DNA of 32,208 bases from Bacteroides sp. UBA1317 (GTDB lineage Bacteria > Bacteroidota > Bacteroidia > Bacteroidales > Bacteroidaceae). The notes below the pieces were generated by a model. The model made no database searches, had not been told where the DNA came from, and was given only the letters and a program-made list of their open reading frames with translations. A program made the translations under genes and the position numbers. Of the stretch, positions 8,257 to 15,155 are shown one piece after another (the first letter of the stretch is position 1; every line of letters begins with the position of its first letter). The stretch is from positions 12,868-45,075 of the forward strand of contig DBTL01000023.1 of the NCBI GenBank assembly GCA_002307035.1. Direction: 5' to 3'.

Positions 8257-8325
8257 CCTCAAAAATACATGATGATTTGCCTCAAAAACACGTAATGATT
8301 TACCTCAAAAACACATGATAGATCT
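8257..8325. repeat. Three tandem 23-bp imperfect repeats
   Basis: Three consecutive units start with CCTCAAAAA at 8257, 8280 and 8303, each 23 bp long; the first two agree at 19 of 23 positions. They lie in the part of this intergenic region that is not shared with the duplicated copy at 15 kb. No gene or known element explains them. Confidence 0.7.
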
Positions 8326-8360
8326 GTCGTAAAATTCAGGCACCATATCACAAAACACAA

Positions 8361-8395
8361 AGAGAGGCACTCTCCTTTACGGAAAGCCCCTCTCT
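8361..8395 (-). terminator. Terminator of Lys/Ala-rich gene A
   Basis: AGAGAGG (8361-8367) pairs with CCTCTCT (8389-8395), with an inner CTTT/AAAG stem. The same 35-nt hairpin recurs at 15095 (one mismatch) and 15523. On the minus strand it lies 27 bp after the stop codon. Confidence 0.75.
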
Positions 8396-8421
8396 TCTTT
8401 AGATACAAAATAGGAAGTCTC

Positions 8422-8652
8422 TTATTTAGCGCTTGTTTTTTTAGCTGCTTTAGTTTCAGCTTTTGTTGCCTTAACAGCCGACTTTTTCACTGTTTTAGTC
8501 GTAGCAGTTTTAGCCGCAGTAGTTTTAGCTTCAGCCTTTTTAGTTGCAGTCTGTTCAGTCTTTACTGTTGCTACTTTTTTTACTTGAGCGAATGCTACGT
8601 TGCTTGCACACATCATTGCTACCATGGCAGCTGCAAAAATAATCTTTTTCAT
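8422..8652 (-). CDS. Small secreted Lys/Ala/Thr-rich protein, copy A
   Basis: The 76-residue product has a clear signal peptide (MKKIIFAAAMVAMMCASNVAFA, cleavage after AFA), and a mature part made almost entirely of Lys, Ala and Thr in loose KKAE/AKTA repeats, with no aromatic or hydrophobic core. It should be a basic, disordered periplasmic or exported protein. In composition and layout it resembles the acid-shock protein Asr of enterobacteria, though this is analogy and not demonstrated homology. Two paralogs are present in this window. It has its own terminator and a promoter with four 11-bp repeats. The conserved ATG follows a leader shared with copy B. Confidence 0.75.
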   Translation of the reverse strand: MKKIIFAAAMVAMMCASNVAFAQVKKVATVKTEQTATKKAEAKTTAAKTATTKTVKKSAVKATKAETKAAKKTSAK

Positions 8653-8726
8653 AATCTTGGTTTTTTTAGTGAATTAATATATCTTATTTTAATGTCTATC
8701 TCAGTGCTTATTGCCTTTCGACACCA

Positions 8727-8796
8727 CAAAGATAGGGCGGTTATCTACCTGCTTGTAGTTAGAAATCCATTAGATTAAGATTAGAAATTCGTTAGA
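8727..8796 (-). promoter_or_regulatory. Promoter of gene A with four 11-bp repeats
   Basis: On the minus strand the -7 element is TATCTTTG (8734-8727). Upstream of it, after 24 bp, TTAGA (plus-strand reading) begins at 8759, 8770, 8781 and 8792, exactly 11 bp apart. No -33 element is visible. Spaced 11-bp direct repeats ending near -35 are typical of activator sites for OmpR/PhoB-family response regulators. The regulator is not in this window. Confidence 0.7.
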
Positions 8797-8884
8797 AGCT
8801 TTGTGAATTACCAGATCTGCCATCTTGCCTTGACGAATGCAATAAAAAAATCAAGCCGTGGAAAGGATATGTGTTTATTCAACG

Positions 8885-8892
8885 TATATTTG
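8885..8892 (+). promoter_or_regulatory. -7 element for the nitroreductase gene
   Basis: TATATTTG, a perfect TAnnTTTG match 73 bp before the ATG. No convincing -33 element is visible. Apart from this and the gene A promoter, the 313-bp stretch between 8653 and 8965 holds nothing else I recognise. Confidence 0.5.
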
Positions 8893-8965
8893 TATCTCAA
8901 AACTCGCATTGGTGACACCGGTAGAGTATAGAAATATAAAGTAGAAACAGATAATATAACTAAAG

Positions 8966-9688
8966 ATGACATTAGAAGAAATCATAAATTTCAGACGTTC
9001 TGTAAGACTGTACAAAGATCTTCCAATTGATTCGGAGAAAGTCAAACACTGCATCGAACTTGCAACGTTGGCCCCCAACAGTTCTAATATGCAACTATGG
9101 GAGTTTTATCACATCACAAATCCGGAAATTCTAAAAGAACTCTCTGTTGCCTGTTTTAATCAAGAAGCGGCGACGACTGCCCAACAAATGGTCGTTTTCG
9201 TAACAAGGCAGGATCTTTACCGGAAAAGAGCAAAGAAAGTGCTGGAGTTGGAGACACAAAATGTTCTGAAAAATAGCCCAAAAGAGAAACACGATGGAAG
9301 AATCAAAAAATGGAAGATGTACTATGGAAAAGTAATGCCATTTTTATATGCTAACTTTTTAGGTCTTTTAGGGATTGTCCGCAAAGTCATAGTCAGCATT
9401 GTTGGACTATTCATAGCAACCCCTTATCAGGTATCTGAAGGCGACATGCGAATCGTCGTTCATAAAACCTGTGCTTTGGCGGCGCAAACGTTTATGCTGG
9501 CAATGGCCAATGAAAATTATGACACCTGTCCGATGGAAGGTTTTGACAGTAGAAAAGTGAAAAGTATCCTGAAATTGCCTTTGGGGGCAGAAGTCAATAT
9601 GATTATTTCGTGCGGAATTAGAGATGAACGTGGAGTTTGGGGAGACAGAATGAGAATTCCTTTCAACGAAGTTTATCGAGAGATTTGA
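8966..9688 (+). CDS. Nitroreductase-family protein
   Basis: A 240-residue member of the FMN-dependent nitroreductase family. The N-terminal FRRSVRLYKD (residues 9-18) is the FMN-phosphate contact, APNSSNMQLWEFYHI the conserved second motif, and the C-terminal GFDSRKVKSILKLP with VNMIISCGIRDERG the usual close. A hydrophobic insert (about residues 123-150, LYANFLGLLGIVRKVIV) forms the variable cap region. It probably reduces a nitro or quinone compound with NAD(P)H; the physiological substrate is unknown. The broken HxlR regulator begins at its stop codon; HxlR regulators often control neighbouring redox genes. Confidence 0.85.
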   Translation: MTLEEIINFRRSVRLYKDLPIDSEKVKHCIELATLAPNSSNMQLWEFYHITNPEILKELSVACFNQEAATTAQQMVVFVTRQDLYRKRAKKVLELETQNVLKNSPKEKHDGRIKKWKMYYGKVMPFLYANFLGLLGIVRKVIVSIVGLFIATPYQVSEGDMRIVVHKTCALAAQTFMLAMANENYDTCPMEGFDSRKVKSILKLPLGAEVNMIISCGIRDERGVWGDRMRIPFNEVYREI

Positions 9689-9939
9689 AATGTGGCATTG
9701 TTGTCACCATGGAGGTTATTAGTGGAAAATGGAAAGCTTGTTTGATTAATAATATCAATAAGGGTATAAAAAGGCCTAGCGAATTACATATCGCTCATCC
9801 TGAATATTCTTTAACTGAATTGGGGAAAACTCTTTTACCATTAATTGCTCTCATGTTGAGTTGGGGGAATGAATATACTTTAGTGTTGTGGATATTTCCG
9901 ATTGAGGGAAAGAAAACATTACGACTCGAAATCACCTAG
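9688..9939 (+). pseudogene. HxlR-family regulator with internal deletion
   Basis: The frame that starts at the nitroreductase stop reads CGIVVTMEVISGKWKACL, the standard HxlR N-terminal pattern (Cys then GKWK), then KGIKRPSELHIAHPEYSLTE and LGKTLLPLIALMLSWG, the standard C-terminal part. Between SELH and HPEYSLTELG about 35 residues, including the recognition helix and wing of the winged helix, are missing in frame. Without that helix it cannot bind DNA in the normal way. The tail also runs antisense into the 3' end of the ATPase gene. A possible internal start is the ATG at 9709, but no functional regulator is expected. Confidence 0.7.
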
Positions 9940-11220
9940 TTGTGGCACGGCGCCGTAACGTCCGTCTAAATATCCGTTTTCAAGATTAATGGTATTATGT
10001 ATCTTAAAATTATTGATGGAATACATTTTTGAATTGCCGTTTTCCTTCTCGGTTAACCATATTTCGTCAGGACGAAGCAGCTCCTGCTGATTTATCAATC
10101 GTGTAGTATGAGTCGTAAATATTAGTTGCCCCTTCGATTGCTTGGCTCCGTAAAACTGTAGTAATGAAAACATCAAATTGGGGTGGATGCTGTTGTCTAT
10201 TTCATCAATAAAAACGACTTTTTGCTTATTGATAGCTTCATAGATTGCAGGTATTAATGTCAATAATCGAACAGTACCATCTGATTGTGTGGTGATTTTC
10301 ATCTCTTTCTTAAATCCAGACTGCCCCATTTGCTCAAACAAAAGTTCGTGTACCGTTTTCACTTCTTTTTTTAATGACACAGAAAATATATTCCGATTAT
10401 TTTCGATTCTGGAAATGCCCGTATTAGGCTTTAATGGATCATTCTCCATCATTTGTTGCAAACCCTTGGCGTTTTTATGGCATGTAACCCATTGATCAAA
10501 AGGTGTGTCGGCTATCTTTACCGTCTTAATACCCATCCCAATATTCTCGAATATCTCATTCGTCAGATTCAATAACGCAGTCTGCTTGGACATCAAATCA
10601 ATTAATGCCGGCACAGTACTGTTTATAGTGACTATTTCTAGCTCTTTTTCAAACCATTCAAAAGCTAGTTTAACATCTTCACTTGTAAGAACAGGGAATT
10701 TTTGGTTTAATGGAAGTAGCGATGAACGAGGATTCATTGTCAATAACTGTTTAGCTGAACTCTCATTGCCCAGATAGGCGGATGTGATCTCAGCTCCATT
10801 TCGTTTAAACAGCAGTTTGTCGGGCGTTTTTCCTAACCCCGATTGATATAGCGATTCTTGAATATTCTTTTTGTCAATTTGCAGATTGTAGACAAAGTAC
10901 TTTTCCTTGATGAAAAATTCCACATCAAAATTTATCTTCGCTTGTTTTACGGTTGTTAGCTGGAAAATATATTCATCTAAATCTAGTTCTTTTAGGAAAT
11001 CTTCGTTAGTTACAACTGATTTAACAAAGCTGATGGCTTTGATGAAGTTAGATTTTCCCGAACCATTAGCCCCATAAATAGCAGCTTGCTTTAACAAAGG
11101 AACCGTCATCTCTCCATAGATGTGATTGGGGAAAGAAGCCCGCTTTGGATTAGGAAACATGTCGAATACCGTTTCTTCAAAAAATGACAGGAAGTTCCTG
11201 ATTTTTAATCGTAGCAGCAT
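9919..11220 (-). CDS. AAA/ABC-type ATPase, AbiL/RloB-associated type (COG1106-like)
   Basis: The 433-residue protein begins with LRLKIRNFLSFFEE and has Walker A GANGSGKS at residues 50-57, a signature-like SDGTVRLL near residue 310, Walker B VVFIDEIDNSIHP (D339/E340) and the switch histidine in FTTHTTRL (H371). This is the SMC/OLD-like ATPase organisation seen in the ATPase half of two-gene abortive-infection modules, where the partner is an RloB/AbiLii TOPRIM-type protein. The usual downstream partner is absent: the region after the stop holds only the broken HxlR gene. It may be an orphan, act alone, or use a partner elsewhere. A -7 element sits among two palindromes upstream. Confidence 0.75.
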   Translation of the reverse strand: MLLRLKIRNFLSFFEETVFDMFPNPKRASFPNHIYGEMTVPLLKQAAIYGANGSGKSNFIKAISFVKSVVTNEDFLKELDLDEYIFQLTTVKQAKINFDVEFFIKEKYFVYNLQIDKKNIQESLYQSGLGKTPDKLLFKRNGAEITSAYLGNESSAKQLLTMNPRSSLLPLNQKFPVLTSEDVKLAFEWFEKELEIVTINSTVPALIDLMSKQTALLNLTNEIFENIGMGIKTVKIADTPFDQWVTCHKNAKGLQQMMENDPLKPNTGISRIENNRNIFSVSLKKEVKTVHELLFEQMGQSGFKKEMKITTQSDGTVRLLTLIPAIYEAINKQKVVFIDEIDNSIHPNLMFSLLQFYGAKQSKGQLIFTTHTTRLINQQELLRPDEIWLTEKENGNSKMYSINNFKIHNTINLENGYLDGRYGAVPQLGDFES

Positions 11221-11245
11221 GGTTTTCTGATTTATAGTTATAGGA

Positions 11246-11288
11246 CAAAGGTATTACCTTTTTCTTATCCGTGAAATATTCACGGATA
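11246..11288 (-). promoter_or_regulatory. ATPase promoter with two palindromes
   Basis: The minus-strand -7 element TACCTTTG (11253-11246) is part of a 15-bp palindrome, AAAGGTA-T-TACCTTT (11247-11261). Directly upstream TATCCGTGAA-ATA-TTCACGGATA (11266-11288) is a perfect 10-bp inverted repeat covering the expected -33 position. This looks like an operator that would block or assist RNA polymerase. Confidence 0.6.
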
Positions 11289-11557
11289 TATTTTAGCGGA
11301 TTTAAACTTTATTCGCAGTGGGGATTATAGAGGGGTGCAGATCGCTTCTTGGGGGATTGTGGGCTTTATTTGCGTCGTCAACTCGTGAAATGACGTGGAA
11401 ACTGTTTTTATTCACTGTCGTAGTACGACAAAGTGAACGCAGAAGGAAATGACCACTTTACTCGAAACACTTTTGAGTGAGCCAGAGTCGAGAAATAAGT
11501 TGCAGAAACCAAAGGAATGTATTTTGATATAATAACGGAGTGGAACTTGGTTCTTGA
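11289..11557. other. Gene-free stretch with a cruciform-type inverted repeat
   Basis: No convincing gene. It holds an imperfect palindrome at 11411-11437 (TTCACT-GTCGTA against TACGAC-AA-AGTGAA) and a possible 27-codon frame at 11449-11532 (begins MTTLLETLLSEPESRNKLQK) that may be the remains of a lost gene. It precedes the integrase fragment and could be debris of a mobile element. Confidence 0.4.
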
Positions 11558-11791
11558 TTTTTTAATATTATTAATGGTACGTTACGCAAGGTACTGTCTT
11601 TTCAATCGAAGTATAAGTTCTATTCACTGAAAGATACAGGTGTCACGAAGATGCTTCGCACATGCGATGTGCTTACAGTACGTGACCAAGCACGACATAG
11701 CAGCATATTAATGACAAATATCTACACTCCACATAACATTCAGAAAGCGAATGAGCTGATTAAAAACTCTGAGGGTACTTTTAAAAAACTA
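11558..11791 (+). pseudogene. C-terminal fragment of a tyrosine recombinase (integrase)
   Basis: An open stretch without its own start reads KYKFYSLKDTGVTKMLR, then LTVRDQARHSSILMTNIYTP and NIQKANELIKNSEGTF. This matches the catalytic C-terminus of Bacteroidota phage/transposon integrases: the ARHSS box followed by the nucleophilic tyrosine in MTNIYTP. The N-terminal SAM-like domain and the first catalytic arginine are gone, so it is inactive. The frame continues past the homology into a terminator. It marks the accessory block as the scar of an integrated element. Confidence 0.75.
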
Positions 11792-11795
11792 GAAA

Positions 11796-11820
11796 AGCGG
11801 CTGAGTGAATACTCTCCGCT
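11796..11820. terminator. Terminator between integrase fragment and DUF2335 operon
   Basis: AGCGG (11796-11800) pairs with CCGCT (11816-11820) with an inner AGT/ACT, followed on the plus strand by TTTATTTTTTT and preceded by AAAA. It abuts the DUF2335 stop codon and can serve both directions. Confidence 0.75.
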
Positions 11821-12267
11821 TTATTTTTTTGAAGTATTTGTTTTCGTAGGTTTTTCTTCATTACCTTTCACAAAGATAGAAACAACAGTAACGAGTGCAG
11901 TACCTCCAATAAAAGCAGCAAACCATGGCCTATTCAAGTATAGAGAAAATGCTGCAACTGCCATCATAACAAATATAGATAAAAAGGCAAATAGCATTCC
12001 GTAGAAATTCATTCTACCACTACGAGCATCAGCTTTTCTTATTATTCTAAGTTTAGATGCATCCATATTATGGCGATGATTTTGTTCTTTCGTTGAAGAG
12101 TCCAATAGATAATCAACAATACGAGTATCAATCCTTTGGTATGCCTCCAGTTCTACAGCAGAAGGTAAGCAACTATCATCGACAGTATATGTCTGTTCTA
12201 ATTGCTTGCCAATACCATTAGTTCCCTGAACCTGAGTTTCACATTGCCTCAGTTGCTGTTTAGCCAT
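11821..12267 (-). CDS. DUF2335-type membrane protein
   Basis: The 148-residue protein shows LPSAVELEAYQRIDTRIVDY, EQNHRHNMDASKL, then two membrane segments (about residues 88-111 and 115-134) separated by a short NRPW turn and a charged tail. This is the DUF2335 pattern (PxxLxxYexixpGxxxxil, HR motif, two TM helices). The function of the family is unknown, but the fold resembles small two-TM proteins of defence and mobile-element neighbourhoods. It overlaps the upstream small gene by 8 bp, so the two are translated as an operon. Confidence 0.75.
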   Translation of the reverse strand: MAKQQLRQCETQVQGTNGIGKQLEQTYTVDDSCLPSAVELEAYQRIDTRIVDYLLDSSTKEQNHRHNMDASKLRIIRKADARSGRMNFYGMLFAFLSIFVMMAVAAFSLYLNRPWFAAFIGGTALVTVVSIFVKGNEEKPTKTNTSKK

Positions 12268-12493
12268 GATTAAGCACTATTTCATTATACGATTTACGTA
12301 CATCTCTACCTACTTTCTTACGATCTTCTATTAAATTCTTCTTATCATCAGAAGAATTATTATCCTTTTCCATAATTTCTTTACGTATGGAAGATACTTC
12401 TGAAGAATCATCTTTGTAGGATCCACGAGAAGCATCACGGAAAGTAGATATACCGTTCTTAATGAATGAATTTACTTCTTTCAATATGCACAT
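12260..12493 (-). CDS. Small charged protein upstream of the DUF2335 gene
   Basis: A 77-residue product rich in Lys, Asp, Glu and Ser with no hydrophobic segment; I do not recognise a family. It is likely real: it has a strong AGGAGGA ribosome-binding site 5 bp before its ATG (rare in Bacteroides), a perfect TATCTTTG -7 element 30 bp upstream, and its 3' end overlaps the DUF2335 start. The strong Shine-Dalgarno is unlike nearly every other gene here and may indicate acquisition from another group or a need for high translation. Confidence 0.65.
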   Translation of the reverse strand: MCILKEVNSFIKNGISTFRDASRGSYKDDSSEVSSIRKEIMEKDNNSSDDKKNLIEDRKKVGRDVRKSYNEIVLNHG

Positions 12494-12802
12494 ATTATCC
12501 TCCTTTCATTTAAATTGGTCTGCAAAGATATAAATAAAACGATATAAGATAAAAATAGTTTCATATATTTATATTATAAATATATGATGTTAATGATATA
12601 ACATCTATTCATCTTTATATTTTAGTTATTACACTTTTCATACATCACCCAATAAGGTTTACTACAAAAATAAAGGAAACTATCTTATTGTGTGAAACTG
12701 TATTCATTCTTTTCTTGATTTTTTTTAGCGCAACAAAGCTACTAAATGTATTTTACATTTAATGAGTTAGGGACAGCACAATCTGAGGGTTTGCCCGTTT
12801 TT
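12494..12802. other. AT-rich intergenic region with promoter and a perfect hairpin
   Basis: It contains the minus-strand -7 element TATCTTTG (12530-12523) and the AGGAGGA site (12504-12498) of the small gene. Further out it is strongly AT-rich, and it has a perfect 8-bp inverted repeat TAAATGTA-TTT-TACATTTA (12743-12761). A GGG-TTTG-CCC stem with a T-run near 12797-12811 may be a weak terminator. No gene seen. Confidence 0.5.
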
Positions 12803-13018
12803 TTAGATAGTAATGGCGTATTTCTGGGCAAAACTCTTTATCCCACAAGTGGCAGAACTGTGGCCCGTCACCTTTTGTGCTTTGGACTTGCTGATGCCTA
12901 AAAAGACTAACATCCCAGCAATGGGTGTTAGTTGGAATATTTCTTTATAGTTATTGCTCAGTGGCTCATAGGCATGTGCTAGCGTGTCTGATATTCTTTT
13001 TCTATTTTTTTTAGCCAT
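12803..13018 (-). CDS. Small ORF overlapping the end of the possible nuclease gene
   Basis: A 71-codon frame starting MAKKNRKRISDTLAHAYEP and overlapping the preceding gene by 40 bp in another frame. It has one moderately hydrophobic stretch (LTPIAGMLVFLGI). I do not recognise a family. The tandem overlap permits translational coupling, but the length and composition are also compatible with chance or with the tail of a decayed gene. Confidence 0.3.
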   Translation of the reverse strand: MAKKNRKRISDTLAHAYEPLSNNYKEIFQLTPIAGMLVFLGISKSKAQKVTGHSSATCGIKSFAQKYAITI

Positions 13019-13977
13019 TTTTTAAAAGGTATCCAATGGTATTCAAACCATTGCGAAGTTAAATAATAGTTCCCGCAAAATTTACTTTTAGTGTAATATC
13101 TATTTTTACCACCTTCATCCGTGGTTTCTTTATCCGAACTTCTAAGTACTTCGAAATTTTGGTTTAATTCTTTTTTCGAATATTCTTTGTCTTGCAACCT
13201 TATTATTTCTTCCTCGGAAATTAAATTGTCCTCAAATGCTTTTGTTAAATGATATTGAACAAATTGGCCAATTTTCATTCCATCTTCAGTCGTTTTTGCT
13301 ATGCTGTCGCTCGAAGTTTCCTTTTCTTTATTAGTCAGAGTCTTTTTATCTTTTTGAGTGTCAAGGTTAAGCAATTTAACTGTTCTAATAAATAACTCGC
13401 AGGTGTCACTTTCATTTTTTGTTTCGACGATAACAGGATTAACTATCGTATTGAAAAAATCATTATTTGTAATTAATCGAATTGATATTGTTTCGTCATC
13501 AAGGATATCACTTGCTTCTTTAATTAATTGTGTTACTTTTTCCTCTAAAGCTTTACTTATTTTCGGCGTAACGAAATATGAGTTGAATTTATTGAAATCT
13601 TTGAAGTAAGATTGCATGATGAAAATAGTTCGAAGTATCTTCTTCATTACTCTATTCGCTGTTTCGTCTATCCCACTATAATTTAATCCAGCTTCGTGAA
13701 AAGCGACATCTATTCCGAATATTGAGTTTTCAGTTGTATTCAGCCCCAAAACGTCAATCTCAGCTTGTTTTATAAGTTGGCTAAAAGAACTTTGCTTAAA
13801 TATATCTTCGAAATTCGGATTCTGTTTGAATTTATCGAATAATTTTTCGGCATCCTCAGTGTCATATTCCGTAATGTTCCATTTACCACTAGTTTTCCAA
13901 TTCGTCTGTACAATTCGGCAGCCTTCAACGTGTTTTAAATAGCTATATATTAGCGATTCTGCTACTTCTATTTTCAT
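12979..13977 (-). CDS. Hypothetical protein with possible PD-(D/E)XK-like core
   Basis: This 332-residue protein begins MKIEVAESLIYSYLKHVEGC and has QAEIDVLGLN (E73, D75) followed by FGIDVAFHEAG (D90, E95), a spacing reminiscent of restriction-type nuclease cores although the canonical ExK lysine is not evident. The rest is helical, with RYYTKSKFCGNYYLTSQWFEYH near the C-terminus. I recognise it as a recurrent family of uncharacterised proteins on accessory islands. It lies 47 bp downstream of another nuclease-like gene in the same direction, so the two probably form an operon. The biochemical role is inference. Confidence 0.55.
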   Translation of the reverse strand: MKIEVAESLIYSYLKHVEGCRIVQTNWKTSGKWNITEYDTEDAEKLFDKFKQNPNFEDIFKQSSFSQLIKQAEIDVLGLNTTENSIFGIDVAFHEAGLNYSGIDETANRVMKKILRTIFIMQSYFKDFNKFNSYFVTPKISKALEEKVTQLIKEASDILDDETISIRLITNNDFFNTIVNPVIVETKNESDTCELFIRTVKLLNLDTQKDKKTLTNKEKETSSDSIAKTTEDGMKIGQFVQYHLTKAFEDNLISEEEIIRLQDKEYSKKELNQNFEVLRSSDKETTDEGGKNRYYTKSKFCGNYYLTSQWFEYHWIPFKKWLKKIEKEYQTR

Positions 13978-14024
13978 GTGCGTTTCTTTTTATATATAAT
14001 TATTGCGTGTACTAGCAATCAGTT

Positions 14025-14774
14025 CTATTTCCTTTCGTCAATAGTCATGTAGATTGAATACATTTCTTTATCATCAATTTTCAGTTTGTGCAATTCAATA
14101 TCTGAATTGCTTTGAATTTTCTCTGATTCAACGCATTTGATGAATTTATGGTAGTCATCAAGATTTTTTTCTCCTTTATTTTTTTTGTATGAATCTGTCT
14201 TAAAGACGATAATTAGTAGAATAGAAATATCCGCTTTTTCTTTATTCTTCGTCGCATCTAGTACTCCAGCTGTACTATAAAGTAATTGATACCTTAAGTC
14301 GAAATGTTTAGGTTTTGATACTTTGAAATTTCTTTTTAAGAGACCCTCGATTCGTTTGGGCGCATTTGTCTTTTCTCCGTTTAACTCTTTCGTTTTAGCA
14401 GTAAAGTATAAATCCGATATTTTTTCACAAAATGACTCATCTACTTTAGATTCAACCCCGACAAAGATTGTTTTTTTTGAATCAGTGATTCCCCAAATAC
14501 CCAAGTCATGGACTCGTCCACTTCCATATTTGTCAAACCTCGTTTCTAATTCAGGTGTAGCAGTTTCAAATAAGACATTCTCATTAATTAACTCTGATAC
14601 AATTTTTTTAATCATTGTTTCGCCATCTAGCTTCATCATAAAATTTGCCAGTTCGTATGCGCTACGACCATGTTGCCACTGTTCTTTTTTTTTCTTATTG
14701 GTAGATTGAAGAAAAATTGCTTTCCAATCACTGAGATTGTTAATCTGACTTCCTTTTGAATTTGTATAATCCAT
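14025..14774 (-). CDS. Putative PD-(D/E)XK nuclease-like protein
   Basis: The 249-residue protein has EQWQHGRSAYELANFMM (residues 31-47), TPELETRF, and then HDLGIWG (D90) with FVGVESKVDESF (E108, K110). D-x(n)-ExK in two neighbouring strands is the signature of PD-(D/E)XK nucleases, and the first motif resembles DUF6946-like proteins. It is the first gene of a probable two-gene operon with the next minus-strand gene. Its promoter region is a copy of the one driving the SSAT-like acetyltransferase, which suggests it was inserted behind a duplicated promoter. No methyltransferase accompanies it, so it is not an ordinary restriction system. Confidence 0.6.
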   Translation of the reverse strand: MDYTNSKGSQINNLSDWKAIFLQSTNKKKKEQWQHGRSAYELANFMMKLDGETMIKKIVSELINENVLFETATPELETRFDKYGSGRVHDLGIWGITDSKKTIFVGVESKVDESFCEKISDLYFTAKTKELNGEKTNAPKRIEGLLKRNFKVSKPKHFDLRYQLLYSTAGVLDATKNKEKADISILLIIVFKTDSYKKNKGEKNLDDYHKFIKCVESEKIQSNSDIELHKLKIDDKEMYSIYMTIDERK

Positions 14775-15094
14775 ATTTTATATTTAAAGTTAAATTCTTT
14801 TATTTATGAATATGAGCATATCGCCACTTAACGCACGGCCTCTAATTTTCTTCTCCTACATTCAAGAATCCACTCATCAATTCCTCATAGATTCTTTTTG
14901 TTGTCAATTCCGCCCAAATATAATACTATTTTTTAAATTGACAATATAAGTCATTTTTTAATTTAAAATTTATTTAATATCCTATTTGATTGGTTGTTAC
15001 GGAGATACAGATGTTGCTGTTTGTGAGGTTTCAGTGTTCAGACAAATGTTATAGTTGTTGCAAAATTCATCCATCACCACTCACAAAATAATAA
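14775..15094 (-). promoter_or_regulatory. Leader and promoter of the nuclease pair, copy B of the duplicated block
   Basis: On the minus strand TATATTTG (14922-14915) is a -7 element in a stretch (about 14850-14940) similar to 8090-8190. It lies about 140 bp before the nuclease-like gene. The rest, 14941-15094, is AT-rich, does not resemble the A copy, and shows no gene. Confidence 0.55.
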
Positions 15095-15129
15095 AGAGAG
15101 GAACTCTCCTTTACGGAAAGCCCCTCTCT
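15095..15129 (-). terminator. Terminator of Lys/Ala-rich gene B
   Basis: The same 35-nt hairpin as the one after gene A, with a single base difference (AGAGAGG 15095-15101 with CCTCTCT 15123-15129), 27 bp after the stop codon on the minus strand. Confidence 0.75.
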
Positions 15130-15155
15130 TCTCTGAGAATAAAATACTAAGTCTC

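Noticed and set aside
8257..8325. Three regular repeats considered as a short CRISPR array
   Set aside because: The repeats are directly adjacent without spacers and only 23 bp long; no cas genes are nearby.
12803..13018. Small overlapping frame considered as an antitoxin for the nuclease pair
   Set aside because: No recognisable family, no independent ribosome site and low-complexity start; kept only as a low-confidence ORF.
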